Below are positions 26,013 to 36,292 of a DNA stretch of 64,000 bases, piece after piece (position 1 is the first letter of the stretch; the number at the start of each line of letters is the position of its first letter). A model generated the notes under the pieces. That model ran no database searches. It saw nothing but the letters and a program-made list of their open reading frames with translations, and was not told the DNA's origin. This DNA is from Ancylomarina sp. 16SWW S1-10-2 (lineage in GTDB: Bacteria > Bacteroidota > Bacteroidia > Bacteroidales > Marinifilaceae): the NCBI RefSeq assembly GCF_009669305.1, contig NZ_SADB01000001.1:423771-487770 (forward strand), in the 5' to 3' direction. The position numbers were made by a program, and so were the translations under genes.

Positions 26013-27719
26013 TTAGCCAACATTTCTGAGCATTTCGTCTTTCATATCGAAATAATCATGTAAATAGTAAGGATCTTTTATAAACTTATTCCAATCGGCT
26101 TGAAAAATTTCAATCATTTGATCAAGTAGAGATTGATCAACATTTGCTTCATCTTTCTTTAAATCCATACAATATTTAAGAAGATTATAGCAAGCCGTAA
26201 ACTGTCCACATGCCACAAGATTTTTAAGTCTTAAAACTTCTCTATCCTCATCAGTAAACCAAAGAGCCGTTTCCATTTCACACGCAATCTTTGCTGCATC
26301 AAAAATCAAATTACTCGGTTCATTTATAAGATCTTCTTTTATATCCATCTCTTTCTCATCAGAATCGCCTTTATGATACTGTTTTTCGGTTAATTCATAA
26401 ATTAGAGTTGTAACACGTCTGTTTTTCAAACTATCATCCTTATAAAGCAAATCATAGTTTAATCGTCTTATTTGTTTCAAGAAAATATCATTTATCATGA
26501 TTAAAGATGAAGTGCCGCGCTCTTCTATCATTCTCTGGATTAAACGAATCTTTAGGTTTTGAAACCTTTTCAACTTCTCTCGCATGAATTTAGGAACCAT
26601 TCCCATCATCCACGTCCAAAAAATAATAGATTTTTCTTCCATTTTACTAATAAAATATCTAATAGCAATTGTCAAAATAGCAAACATAGCCATTGCACCT
26701 CCTCCTATAAATAAACCTACGGATGGCATATTCATAAATCCTGACACCAGTAAAATAAAACAGATAAAAAGTGGAACCCACAATAACCAACTTAATTTTA
26801 ATTTTTCAATTAAAAGGTTAAGTAATTGTTTTGGACTCTTTGACCAACCCATTCTAACCATTTCAATTTCTGATGGTTCCCAAGCATTCATACTATAACT
26901 TCCCACGTCGCAAACCATGATAAGTCCATAAGGATTTCCCTCATAAACTCGTCTAACTTCGGCATTTATAATACTACCTATTCCCTGATTATCAACAATG
27001 CCACCATCCATAATCCCCACCCCATTTTTAAATATTGGATGTGCTTTTATAGATTTATAAACCTCCGATTCATGATCACTAACATAGTCATCGGGCATTA
27101 AAATGGGCTCAAATCCAGTCGGGAAACATGAAGAAGAAGCAATTGCATCAGAAATTTTCATATCATCAGCAAGTTGATTTAAATGCTCATTGGAAAGACG
27201 GTAATTTCCAAAACGGCCTGTTGTTTGGAATCGAAAAGCTAAACCAAAAGAAAAATCCGTTGCATTAAAACAGATATCCTCAAGATGTGATTTATTTTTC
27301 TTTAAGTATTGGAAACTTTCATTGGTAAATAGTTCATCATACGCCAATGCAAAAGCATTAATTAGAGATCTTCTTTTATGTGAAGTCTTCCACAATTCAT
27401 CAGAATCGAGCTTTTCAAGAGCAATTTCCAATAATTTGTCCTCATCAAGAACTCTATAAAAATAATTATAAAAACTATCAAAGTGTTTCCCTTTTGCAAC
27501 ATAACAAGCATAGGTTGCTCCCAACAGCGTTCCTCCACTCACCGTACTCAAACCTTTAACTTGCTCTAATAATGTATTACCCTTAAAATCAATTTGTTTT
27601 AGATATGATAAAACACCTAATCCAAAAGCTGAAGCTCGATAGCCTCCACCACTAAAAGTAATGGCGATATTCTCAAACAAATCAACGTGGGGATTTAGAC
27701 TCTTATCTTCTTTTTCCAT
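26013..27719 (-). CDS. Patatin-like phospholipase with membrane helices
   Basis: A 568-residue protein with an N-terminal patatin domain. It has the oxyanion loop GGGYRASAFGLGVL (24-37), the nucleophile elbow STVSGGT with Ser61 and the catalytic Asp in GIMDGGIVDNQG (near 240). The first residue of the usual GxSxG is replaced, as in many Bacteroidota homologues. Two membrane helices follow (about 300-355, WLLWVPLFICFILLVSGF and VGLFIGGGAMAMFAILTIAI), then a soluble C-terminal half of about 200 residues with no motif I recognise. No partner gene of a CBASS-type system is adjacent, so a lipid-metabolism role is more likely. Confidence 0.82.
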   Translation of the reverse strand: MEKEDKSLNPHVDLFENIAITFSGGGYRASAFGLGVLSYLKQIDFKGNTLLEQVKGLSTVSGGTLLGATYACYVAKGKHFDSFYNYFYRVLDEDKLLEIALEKLDSDELWKTSHKRRSLINAFALAYDELFTNESFQYLKKNKSHLEDICFNATDFSFGLAFRFQTTGRFGNYRLSNEHLNQLADDMKISDAIASSSCFPTGFEPILMPDDYVSDHESEVYKSIKAHPIFKNGVGIMDGGIVDNQGIGSIINAEVRRVYEGNPYGLIMVCDVGSYSMNAWEPSEIEMVRMGWSKSPKQLLNLLIEKLKLSWLLWVPLFICFILLVSGFMNMPSVGLFIGGGAMAMFAILTIAIRYFISKMEEKSIIFWTWMMGMVPKFMREKLKRFQNLKIRLIQRMIEERGTSSLIMINDIFLKQIRRLNYDLLYKDDSLKNRRVTTLIYELTEKQYHKGDSDEKEMDIKEDLINEPSNLIFDAAKIACEMETALWFTDEDREVLRLKNLVACGQFTACYNLLKYCMDLKKDEANVDQSLLDQMIEIFQADWNKFIKDPYYLHDYFDMKDEMLRNVG

Positions 27720-27837
27720 ACTACTTTATTGAAAAGAATACGATATAAATTTAGGCTACAAGATACATTTCAACTTATAGACTAAATTTAACAAGAAAAG
27801 AGGTGAGATCAATGAATTTAGAAGAAATATCTTAAAG

Positions 27838-27880
27838 AGAAATCTAATCCAAATTGAATCTTGAAAAGGATTAGATCTTT
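27838..27880 (-). terminator. Terminator at the end of the DMT exporter gene
   Basis: ATCTAATCC (27842-27850) pairs with GGATTAGAT (27868-27876). On the minus strand the hairpin overlaps the stop codon and is followed by a T-rich tract. Confidence 0.5.
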
Positions 27881-28761
27881 TTAAGCTTATTTTTCTTATT
27901 AGTTAGATATACACCCAGTAGAATAAAGAGCATGCAAGTTAAATGAAGAGGCGTAATATTTTCGCCATCTAATATTCCCCACATAATTGCAAAAATTGGA
28001 ATAATATAGGTTACCGACGAAGCATAAACTGCGGATGAATAACGAATAAGACTATTCATTAAAACCATAGCTAGTGCAGTTCCTATAATTCCTAAACCTG
28101 CCAAAGCAAGTAAATGAACAGGCCATGAAGGATTTTCAAGAGCAGGCGCAAAGTCTGTTGTCAATAAATAAATTAGAGCTACTGGTCCTGTAAAGAAAAA
28201 AGCTAACGAAGTAATTTGCATTCCCGTAAGATGAGCTAATCTAGCCTTAACCTCATTAATATTGATGGCATAAAAAAAGGTTGCCAAAACTATAAGTAAT
28301 GCATATGAGTTGACATGACCTATTTCCAAACCACTACCCGAGGTAATTAAACCAACTGCTCCTAATAAACCTAAAATTAGACCTAAAGCCTGTAATAAAA
28401 GAAATTTTGTTCGATGAAAAAGAATACCCACAAGAAGTGTAAATACAGGTGTCATAGAGTTTAGCATTCCTGCCAATGCACTATCAATTTGAGTTTGGGC
28501 TTTTGTAAATAAAAAGGCTGGAATAAAACTGCCTATAAATCCTGCTATTAATAAACTCTTTACATCCTTCTTTTTTAGATATTTCAAGTTTTTTATTGAA
28601 TAAGGCAACAGAACAAGCGATGCTAAAAGCATTCTAATACCCGCAACCTGTTCATTGGTAAAACTCTTTAAACCAATTTTCATCAGAATAAAAGAAGATC
28701 CCCACACAAAAGCAAGAAGTAAAAGAATAGAAAATTGAAACCATGGCTTTTTCCAAATCAT
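27871..28761 (-). CDS. EamA/DMT-family exporter
   Basis: A 296-residue inner-membrane protein with ten predicted helices in two repeated EamA domains, each beginning with a conserved WG or GxxxA pattern (FVWGSSFILMKIGLKSF in the first half, VTYIIPIFAIMWGILDGE in the second). Members export amino acids or other metabolites; the substrate here is unknown. The last residues are Lys/Asn-rich (NKKNKLKKI). The gene is divergent from the MarC gene at 28921, with a 159-base gap between them. Confidence 0.88.
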   Translation of the reverse strand: MIWKKPWFQFSILLLLAFVWGSSFILMKIGLKSFTNEQVAGIRMLLASLVLLPYSIKNLKYLKKKDVKSLLIAGFIGSFIPAFLFTKAQTQIDSALAGMLNSMTPVFTLLVGILFHRTKFLLLQALGLILGLLGAVGLITSGSGLEIGHVNSYALLIVLATFFYAININEVKARLAHLTGMQITSLAFFFTGPVALIYLLTTDFAPALENPSWPVHLLALAGLGIIGTALAMVLMNSLIRYSSAVYASSVTYIIPIFAIMWGILDGENITPLHLTCMLFILLGVYLTNKKNKLKKI

Positions 28762-28900
28762 AGGGCTAAATTTTTAGATCCGCAAGATAGCTTGATTCTC
28801 TATTCATTCAACACATTGGGTAAGAATAAATCCCAAAATTACTCACATAAGATTAATGGGAGAATAACATTAGCTTAATCTTTAAAAGCCACCTAATATC

Positions 28901-28908
28901 TATGTTTG
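28901..28908 (+). promoter_or_regulatory. -7 element for the second MarC gene
   Basis: TATGTTTG fits TAnnTTTG. It contains the TTG at 28906 that could be misread as a start, and it lies only 12 bases before the ATG at 28921, so the mRNA would have almost no leader. Confidence 0.5.
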
Positions 28909-28920
28909 AATAAAAAACAA

Positions 28921-29553
28921 ATGGAATTATTTCTTTTATCATTCGGTGCTTTATTCTCAATTATGAATCCCTTAGGCACGGTACCCATCTTTGTTGGATT
29001 AACACAAAACAACTCTAAAAAAGAGCGAGCAAGTATCGCATTCTGGACTTCTTTTAATGTTTTGATTATTCTTTTATTTTCATTTTTCGTGGGAAAATAT
29101 CTACTCTCATTTTTCGGAATAAGTCTAAATTCTCTAAAAATAGCAGGAGGATTAATTATCGCATCATCAGGTTTTGCACTACTAACAGGTAAATTTACGG
29201 AACACAAAGGAATGAAGAAAAGCCGTGTAAAAGATGATATTCACACTCGATCGGATATTTCACTAACCCCTTTAGCAATTCCGATGTTGGCTGGCCCAGG
29301 AACTATTTCGTTATTAATAGCCTACAATCAAGAATATACTAATTTTATGGATTGTAGTGTCATATTAACTTCTGTAATAGCTAGTAGTTTAAGCATTTAT
29401 CTTATTCTTAAGTCTTCACATTATATCGTAAAAATACTTGGCGCATCGGGCATAAATGCTCTATCGAGGATTATCGGGTTTATCGTAATTGCAATTGGTA
29501 TTGAACTAATCGTTGTAGCCGTTATTAGTATTTTAAAACTAGCCGAATTTTAA
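28921..29553 (+). CDS. MarC/NAAT-family integral membrane protein (copy 2)
   Basis: A 210-residue, six-helix membrane protein of the MarC family with ALFSIMNPLGTVPIFVGLTQ at the start, IAGGLIIASSGFALLTGKF near 80 and SLTPLAIPMLAGPGTISLLIA near 115. It is clearly related to the protein at 17415-18053 but much diverged, so not a recent duplication. I start it at ATG 28921 because the alternative TTG at 28906 lies in a promoter element. It is convergent with the radical SAM gene. Confidence 0.87.
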   Translation: MELFLLSFGALFSIMNPLGTVPIFVGLTQNNSKKERASIAFWTSFNVLIILLFSFFVGKYLLSFFGISLNSLKIAGGLIIASSGFALLTGKFTEHKGMKKSRVKDDIHTRSDISLTPLAIPMLAGPGTISLLIAYNQEYTNFMDCSVILTSVIASSLSIYLILKSSHYIVKILGASGINALSRIIGFIVIAIGIELIVVAVISILKLAEF

Positions 29554-29666
29554 AATAATGTAAAATCTTAATTTTTGTACAGAGAACACAACATGAAACA
29601 ACAAGTGCGCTAAGATTAAAACAAAATTCTTTTCGAACTCTGCGCAAAACGTGATCTTCAATTGAA

Positions 29667-31856
29667 CTAAACCATCAACAAACCATTCTCCCTAAGTGTC
29701 ATAATAGGTTTAGAGTACCAGAATAATTCGAAGTTTTCAAACTGCTCTTCAAAATTTTCCTTAAGTGAAGCAAAAGTAAAAACCTCTTCTTCATTTATTG
29801 AAAGTCGATCTAGAATATCAAGAAGCCATTCGCCATATTCTTTTTCAATACTCACATCTACAACACCTGTTTTATTGTGAAAACTCATCTCAAAAATCTC
29901 TCGAATTTGACCTTTCTTCTTTTTCGTGTAGGATGAAACCAAGGGTAAGCCACCTAACCAAATCACTTTAGCCGATGGTTTACTTATAAACGCTTCTTCG
30001 GCTTGCAAGCAATTTTCAATAAAGCTTCGCTTCACTGTTGTGTGGGGAATCTTAAAATCAAACCAATCCTGTAAAGGCATATCAAACCCAATATCAAGCA
30101 TGTAATTGTAAAGCGATTTCTTCAATCCAAAACTGAATTTATCATGCTTAATTCCAGTCTTGTCTTTAAACTGTATATCGTTATTGGCAAAGGTAATTTT
30201 ATCATAAAGAGGTTTCAACCCATAACCTTCTGGATCGAGACCAATTGGACTATGAGCCGTTAGGGCAAATTGATGCCAAAAAGCAGATTGAACAATTCCA
30301 ACTTCAAACAGTTGTCTAACCATCTCAAGACTATCAACCGTTTCTTGAACCGTTTCAGTAGGAAAACCATACATCAAATAGGCATGTACCATAATACCTG
30401 ATTCGGTCAAATTATTTGTTACACGAGCCACTTGCTCAACAGTTGTTCCCTTGTTAATAAGCGCTAACATTCGATCTGAAGCAACTTCTAAACCTCCTGA
30501 AACAGCAATACAACCCGAAGCTTTTAATAAAGCACACATATCCTTGGTAAAACTTTTTTCGAAGCGAATATTCGTCCACCAAGTAACACTTAATTTCCGC
30601 TTGATAATTTCAATAGCTACAGCTGTCATTAAAGCTGGAGGAGCCCCCTCATCAACAAAATGGAAACCAGTTTCCCCTGTTTGAGCAATCAACTCTTCCA
30701 TTCGGTTAACCAAAGTAATTGCCTTAAGCGGATCAAAAGTTTTAATGTAATCTAAAGAACCATCACAAAAGGTACATTTTCCCCAGTAACAACCATGGGC
30801 CATAGTCAATTTATTCCAACGCCCATCACTCCAAAGGCTGTGCATTGGGTTCGTGATCTCAATAACAGAGATATATTTATCTAACAACAAATCAGAATAA
30901 TCTGGCGTTCCCAACTCTTCCTGTTTATAATCTTTCAAGATGGATTGATTCTGATATAAAACCTTCCCTCCTTCACAAATATAAGTTCGTTTTAAATCTA
31001 TATTCTTTGCAGGATCAGAAATATGTTGCCACAATAAGTCTAGAGGTAATTCGCCATCATCCAAGGTAATGAAATCGACAAATTCAAAAACACGAGCATC
31101 AGTTAAACTACGAAGTTCCGTATTGGGGAAACCGCCACCCATTACAATTTTAATCTCAGGATAATTTGCCTTTATAAACTGGGCACATCGAAAAGCGGAA
31201 TACAAATTCCCTGGAAATGGAACGGATAAACAAAAAAGCTTAGGATGCACTTCTTTTAGTCTCTCGTCGAGAATTTGCAAGCTTATTTCATCAATATAAG
31301 TTAGTTCTTCTTGAAGTTTAGAATACATCTCATCGAAACTAGCAGCCGATCGTCCCAAACGTTCTGCATAGCGACTAAAACCAAAATCCTCATCAATACA
31401 TTCGTTTATAAAATCAGAAAGATCTTCTAAATAAAGTGTTGAAACATACCTGGCTTTATCCTGAAATCCCATCATACCAAAAGCCCTATCTAACTCATTA
31501 ACTTCTTCGAATCGCGAAGCTTGTGGTAAATAATTATCAGTACATATTTGACGGGCTAAACTTTGGTTTTTACCTTGAACAAATGAAACAACAGAATCAA
31601 TTGTTCGCAAGTAATCAGCCTTTAGGGCATAAATACGTTGCGCATTTTCTGAATTGATACGATCTTGATCAAGAGCTAAGTCAAATATATTTTCTAAGCT
31701 TTCTCTATTGAAAAGAGCCAAGATAACTTCTATACCCAAATCCATCTGATAAGATGAAACCCCTTTGGTGTTAAAAAAACCTTTTAAATAAGCAGTAGCT
31801 GGATAAGGTGTATTGAGTTGTGTAAAAGGCGGTGTTAATAGAAAAATATCTTTCAC
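29667..31856 (-). CDS. B12-binding-domain radical SAM protein
   Basis: A 729-residue protein with an N-terminal cobalamin-binding-like region that includes KLFCLSVPFPGNLYSAFRCAQFIKANYPEIKIVMGGGFPNTELR (near 215-255) and a radical SAM core with the cluster motif CYWGKCTFC (about residues 353-361). The core continues with HFVDEGAPP, a glycine-rich SGGLEVASDRML and a C-terminal alpha-helical part. Such enzymes do methylations or ring rearrangements with adenosylmethionine; the substrate is unknown. The start codon is GTG. No biosynthetic neighbours indicate a pathway. Confidence 0.87.
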   Translation of the reverse strand: MKDIFLLTPPFTQLNTPYPATAYLKGFFNTKGVSSYQMDLGIEVILALFNRESLENIFDLALDQDRINSENAQRIYALKADYLRTIDSVVSFVQGKNQSLARQICTDNYLPQASRFEEVNELDRAFGMMGFQDKARYVSTLYLEDLSDFINECIDEDFGFSRYAERLGRSAASFDEMYSKLQEELTYIDEISLQILDERLKEVHPKLFCLSVPFPGNLYSAFRCAQFIKANYPEIKIVMGGGFPNTELRSLTDARVFEFVDFITLDDGELPLDLLWQHISDPAKNIDLKRTYICEGGKVLYQNQSILKDYKQEELGTPDYSDLLLDKYISVIEITNPMHSLWSDGRWNKLTMAHGCYWGKCTFCDGSLDYIKTFDPLKAITLVNRMEELIAQTGETGFHFVDEGAPPALMTAVAIEIIKRKLSVTWWTNIRFEKSFTKDMCALLKASGCIAVSGGLEVASDRMLALINKGTTVEQVARVTNNLTESGIMVHAYLMYGFPTETVQETVDSLEMVRQLFEVGIVQSAFWHQFALTAHSPIGLDPEGYGLKPLYDKITFANNDIQFKDKTGIKHDKFSFGLKKSLYNYMLDIGFDMPLQDWFDFKIPHTTVKRSFIENCLQAEEAFISKPSAKVIWLGGLPLVSSYTKKKKGQIREIFEMSFHNKTGVVDVSIEKEYGEWLLDILDRLSINEEEVFTFASLKENFEEQFENFELFWYSKPIMTLRENGLLMV

Positions 31857-32045
31857 GATAGCGATAGGTTAAATAAAATGTCTGACAAAATTACAAGGAT
31901 ATTGAGAAAGATAACATCTTTAATACTATTAATTCTCTTTTTAATCACCCAGCCAACCAAATCAAAATACTTTAAACGAAAAATTCCAGATAAATCCGGA
32001 ATTTCACAAACATCTAAGATGTTAAGGTTTCAATCTTTAATCGAT

Positions 32046-32669
32046 CTACAAAGATTTATAAACCATTAAAGAAGTATCAGTATATTCTGTTTTTAATTTT
32101 CGACTATCTCTTGTTATGTCAAAACTAAATAAATACTCATATCTTACTGATCCAATTTCAATTGGAAGCATTATCCGCACTTTTCCATTACATTCATCAG
32201 TAAATAAATTATCAAATGTCCAACGCCCACTTACAGGTGTTATAAGCCATTTTAAATTTTCTATTGGAACAATATTATCTTTAATTTTACTCTTCTTCAC
32301 AACAATTGTAGATAATTGTACTGCATCAATATCATCAATCATTCTGCTGGTATGCATTGTTCTTTGAGAAAAACTATTCTGATCTATATAGGTCACATCG
32401 TCCCATATAATCTTGATATTTCTATCTGATTCATTCGCTAGATTCATAGCTAAATGTGTCGGTTCTAAAGTCCACTCCACATTAATCAAACTATCTGAAA
32501 AAAGTGCATTTATTAAATCAAGTTGATTATTATTATTATCAATAGACCCGCGTAACTCATTATTAAGTTCAACACTTGTAAGTTTAATTTTGTATGCATG
32601 AACCCTTTTCCCAAATATATTAAAACTAACAAATAGAATTAAAACTCCCACAACTAATAATCTTTTCAT
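32046..32669 (-). CDS. Secreted protein of unknown function
   Basis: A 207-residue protein with an N-terminal signal peptide (hydrophobic residues 4-18, then NIFGKRVHA). The rest is predicted to be beta-rich, with WTLEPTHLAMNLANESDRNIKIIWDDVTYI and a repeated pattern of polar strands. I recognise no family. It is upstream of the radical SAM gene on the same strand with a 189-base gap. A 661-base gap without genes lies on its other side. Confidence 0.6.
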   Translation of the reverse strand: MKRLLVVGVLILFVSFNIFGKRVHAYKIKLTSVELNNELRGSIDNNNNQLDLINALFSDSLINVEWTLEPTHLAMNLANESDRNIKIIWDDVTYIDQNSFSQRTMHTSRMIDDIDAVQLSTIVVKKSKIKDNIVPIENLKWLITPVSGRWTFDNLFTDECNGKVRIMLPIEIGSVRYEYLFSFDITRDSRKLKTEYTDTSLMVYKSL

Positions 32670-33330
32670 CCCTTTAATTCTTAATTACAATTAAATATCA
32701 TTTTATACAAATCACATCTTGTTATTATACTTCAATTACTAACAAAAAAACACTTGCAATTTAATTAATGTCATAATCAGTTTTGTTAATAGAATAATTT
32801 AAGTACTAATTCCAAGAAGCTTGCAAAAGTAAATAAATCAGAACAAACTCATCCATTCAAACATGCATACTTTAATACATTACACTAAACTATCGTAATT
32901 TATGACGAGGAACTATTGACATTACACTAAATAAGTGTAATCATAATATAAACAACGGTAGACTAGATGATAACAATTAAAAATCAAAGGAAATTATTCA
33001 CCTAGATTTTCATCAAACGAATCACATTTATGAGGAAATTTGGCACATACCATTAATGATAACAAACAGAATTCAATATATCTGATTGCACCATATTATG
33101 AATCAAAAAAAATAGGATTGCAAATTACAAATATAATCCTATGTAAAACAGATAAGCATAAGATATAAGCTTTATAAAAAGGCACTAATGATAGATAAAA
33201 GGCTAGAATAAGACAAAACTAAAATAAGAAACACATCATATTTCCTTACTCAACAGATCAATTATGACTTATAAACTACCGCTCATCTAATTAGTTTTAA
33301 GAAGAGATTAAGGCTTCAAAACATTCACTA
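32670..33330. other. Gene-free AT-rich gap with one inverted repeat
   Basis: No ORF with good coding character, no tRNA and no clear promoter pair is visible in these 661 bases. The only structure is ATTACACT (32921-32928) mirrored by AGTGTAAT (32934-32941), with a nearby direct copy of ACATTACACTAAA at 32878. This could be an operator or chance. Confidence 0.5.
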
Positions 33331-35187
33331 TCACTCAGGTAATATCAATTTAAACTGACTACCCTTACCGACTTCACTTTCTACATAAATTTCGCCACCT
33401 TGTTTTTCAATAAACTCTTTACAAAGGATCAAACCTAATCCAGAACCTTTTTCTGCATCAGTTCCAAGAGTGGAGATATTTTTATCTAATAAGAACAGAT
33501 TATCAATTATATTCGCAGGTATACCAATACCTGTATCCATTACTGAAATTTTAACAAACCCTTTTTTTGTTGATCGTTCTGATGATATAATAACTTTACC
33601 ATTAGATTCAGTAAACTTCATAGCATTAGTTATTAAATTTCTCAAAACCGTACTCAGCATATTTTTATCTGCATATACAAACTGATTATCTTCTGTATTA
33701 TCAACTAAGTCGATGTGTTTTTTATCTGCAGTTGATTTAGACAACAAAATAATTTCTTGTACAAGATCCTTTATTTCTATCTTTTGAGGTGCAAATTTAA
33801 TACTGCCAGTTTGAGAACTAGACCAACTTAATAAATTCTCTAGCAACAAATATGTCGTTTTTGAACTAGCATTTAACGTTTCAATAATAGACATTCGTTC
33901 TTCGTCACTAAATGTGTCATAATTTTTAATTAACATATCGGTAAAACCCAATAATGAATTGAATGGACTTCGAAGGTCATGCGAGATTATGGAGAAAAAC
34001 TTATCTTTAGTGTCGTTACTTATTTTAAGTGATTTTAGTGCTTCTCTTCGGTAATGTTGAGCCTTTGCCAACCTATAAGAAACTGCTAATAGACTTACAA
34101 ATAAAAATGTCATTAATAAGCCAAAATATTTACGAGTTCTATCTCTCTTTAGATACAATTCATCCAGAGGTGTATAAGAAACAATCTTCCAATTATAATG
34201 ACTTGACACCAACTTTTTATCGCTTGATACAAGTGAAGAACTATGTTTCTTTTGTTTTATCTGTACGCCTTTTAAAGGATAAATCGTTTTAAAAGTGAAT
34301 AATCCTTTTTCATTTATAAATTGTGAAGCATCTTCGTTTTGAATTTTCAACCACTCTGCGGGATAACGATTTTGAAAGGTGAGCTCCTTTTTATTTTCAT
34401 ACATAAAGCCCCATTCGTCTTCAGGTGAAGAGCCCTTTAACCAATAGCCATCTGAATTTAACAACATCATCGTTTTATCAACCTGATCGAGAATTGTTTG
34501 CCCTAAATAATTAAATAAAATTACACCTCGCTTAACTCCTTTGCTATCAAAAACAGGAGTAGCAAATCGAATAACAGGTTTCAAAGGCGCTTCAATCTTA
34601 CCTTCCTCAATATTTAAGTCAATGGGAGATACAAAAACATCATTTTTATCAAGTTTAAAAGCATCCTTAAAGTAATATCTATCCTTTTTATTTTGCAATT
34701 CCGATTCAGGAACCGCTGAAGATTGACCATTAATGAAATTAATTCGGATTAGTTCATCGCCATTCTCATTAATCAATCGTATTTGATCGTAAAATTTATA
34801 ATAAGCAGATAGATTTTTAAAATCGTCTGCCAGTAATTTAACTGCAAGACTACTATCCCCATCTTCTAATACTTTTACCACCCCTTTATTAAGAGAAAGT
34901 ATCAACAGATTATCAATTACATGATCAATTTCTGTTTCAATATTATCTAACTTATTATTTACTTGACTTTCTTTGGCACTCAAAAGCACCCTCAGTTCCA
35001 TTCTTTCTTGAACAAGTAAAATGCTTAAACTACCAATAAACATCAAAATAAAAATTGGAAGAAAAACGAGAAGTGTTCTAGATAAAATTCTACGAAAAGG
35101 ACTCTTCGTTCCTTTATTAGATTGATTTATAATATTTCGAATCATATTATTCTTTTTCATTAAAGCAGTATTTGAAACCTCATCCAT
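33331..35187 (-). CDS. Sensor histidine kinase with extracytoplasmic sensor domain
   Basis: A 618-residue membrane histidine kinase. There is a membrane helix near residues 30-52, a large extracytoplasmic double-Cache-like region (about 55-350), a second helix near 358 and a HisKA domain with the phosphorylation site in ISHDLRSPFNSLLGFTDML (His near 405). The ATPase domain shows N box NLITNAMKF, G1 DTGIGIP and G2 GSGLGL. No response regulator is adjacent, so its partner must be elsewhere. Confidence 0.9.
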   Translation of the reverse strand: MDEVSNTALMKKNNMIRNIINQSNKGTKSPFRRILSRTLLVFLPIFILMFIGSLSILLVQERMELRVLLSAKESQVNNKLDNIETEIDHVIDNLLILSLNKGVVKVLEDGDSSLAVKLLADDFKNLSAYYKFYDQIRLINENGDELIRINFINGQSSAVPESELQNKKDRYYFKDAFKLDKNDVFVSPIDLNIEEGKIEAPLKPVIRFATPVFDSKGVKRGVILFNYLGQTILDQVDKTMMLLNSDGYWLKGSSPEDEWGFMYENKKELTFQNRYPAEWLKIQNEDASQFINEKGLFTFKTIYPLKGVQIKQKKHSSSLVSSDKKLVSSHYNWKIVSYTPLDELYLKRDRTRKYFGLLMTFLFVSLLAVSYRLAKAQHYRREALKSLKISNDTKDKFFSIISHDLRSPFNSLLGFTDMLIKNYDTFSDEERMSIIETLNASSKTTYLLLENLLSWSSSQTGSIKFAPQKIEIKDLVQEIILLSKSTADKKHIDLVDNTEDNQFVYADKNMLSTVLRNLITNAMKFTESNGKVIISSERSTKKGFVKISVMDTGIGIPANIIDNLFLLDKNISTLGTDAEKGSGLGLILCKEFIEKQGGEIYVESEVGKGSQFKLILPE

Positions 35188-35362
35188 ATATAATGATGAT
35201 GAAATGTTAAACTAAACTACAATGATTCCTAAATTTATAGGATTCTCAATAAAGAGATTATTGCATAGAGTAGACTAATATAACTAAATAATTAGATATA
35301 CTCACTCAAAATAATATGTTTATATTCTTGAATTGCTTCTGATTCTTTCTACCTCTCAACAA

Positions 35363-36292
35363 TTACATCCACTGTCGTTTACGAAAAACGAAAACACCAA
35401 TGATAGATAATAAAATAGAACTAATAATAATGGCTGGCATTGCTAAAGATGAATTTTCAAATGAGTTTGGCACATTCATACCAAACACGCTTGCTATAAG
35501 AGTTGGAATCATGAGAATAATTGATATTAGAGTCAATTGTTTCATCACCACATTTAGATTATTTGATATCACAGATGCAAAAACATCCATCATGCCACTT
35601 TGTATATCTGAATAAATTTGAGCCGTTTCCAAAGCTTGCTTATTTTCAATAACCGCATCGTCTAATAAATCCTGATTAATCTCACTACTCATTTTTTTTG
35701 AGTTTCGAAGCTTAGCCAATACAATCTCATTGGCCTTTATCGAAGTAATAAAATACACCAAACACTTCTCCATTTTAAGAAGTTTATTTAGCTCTCTATT
35801 CTTAATAGATTTCTCTAAATCTTGTTCTATAAGTGCCGTTTGCTGGTTAATTTGCTTTAGATATCTTAGGTAGATATTACCCGAACGCAAAAAAAGTCGT
35901 AAGATAAAGTTATATACATCAGAAACAGCACTATACTGCTCTCTAAAAGGTAAATATTGCTCAATAGGTAAAACCTCATTATTATGCAAACACAAGGTTA
36001 ATGTGAAATTTTTACAAACATAAATTCCCAAAGGTATGGTATGAAAAGGAGTTCCTTTATTTGAACTTAAAACAGGTACACGCATAATTACCAAAGACCA
36101 ATCGTCATCAAATTCGACACGCGATCGTTCGTCAGTATCTAAAATATCTTGAATAATATCAGCAGGTAGCTTAAACTCGTGGTTGAGTCGCTGAATTTCT
36201 TCGGCAGTAGGTTGAGTTACATTTATCCAACAGCCTTGTTCAGCTTCGGGAATTTCAATATAAACCCCAAATGTTTTAAAAATATTAATCAT
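35363..36292 (-). CDS. corA: CorA-family divalent metal transporter (copy 1)
   Basis: A 309-residue protein with a soluble N-terminal domain, two C-terminal membrane helices (about 252-272 and 285-303) and the selectivity signature GMN in VFGMNVPNS between them, as in CorA magnesium channels. The cytoplasmic coiled region (SGNIYLRYLKQINQQTALIEQDLEKS) and the ending RKRQWM are typical. A second CorA of the same fold but different sequence is encoded at 57909-58964. Whether this one moves Mg2+, Co2+ or Zn2+ cannot be told. Confidence 0.92.
   Translation of the reverse strand: MINIFKTFGVYIEIPEAEQGCWINVTQPTAEEIQRLNHEFKLPADIIQDILDTDERSRVEFDDDWSLVIMRVPVLSSNKGTPFHTIPLGIYVCKNFTLTLCLHNNEVLPIEQYLPFREQYSAVSDVYNFILRLFLRSGNIYLRYLKQINQQTALIEQDLEKSIKNRELNKLLKMEKCLVYFITSIKANEIVLAKLRNSKKMSSEINQDLLDDAVIENKQALETAQIYSDIQSGMMDVFASVISNNLNVVMKQLTLISIILMIPTLIASVFGMNVPNSFENSSLAMPAIIISSILLSIIGVFVFRKRQWM

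Noticed and set aside
26013-27719. CBASS-type effector patatin
   Set aside because: No nucleotide cyclase or accessory defence gene is adjacent; the neighbours are an NYN protein and a transporter.
28906-28920. TTG start for the second MarC gene
   Set aside because: The TTG is within a TATGTTTG promoter element; ATG 28921 is used.
31878-32069. Short plus-strand ORF of 63 codons
   Set aside because: It overlaps the end of a convincing secreted-protein gene on the other strand, has no similarity that I recognise and no promoter; it lies in the upstream region of the radical SAM gene.
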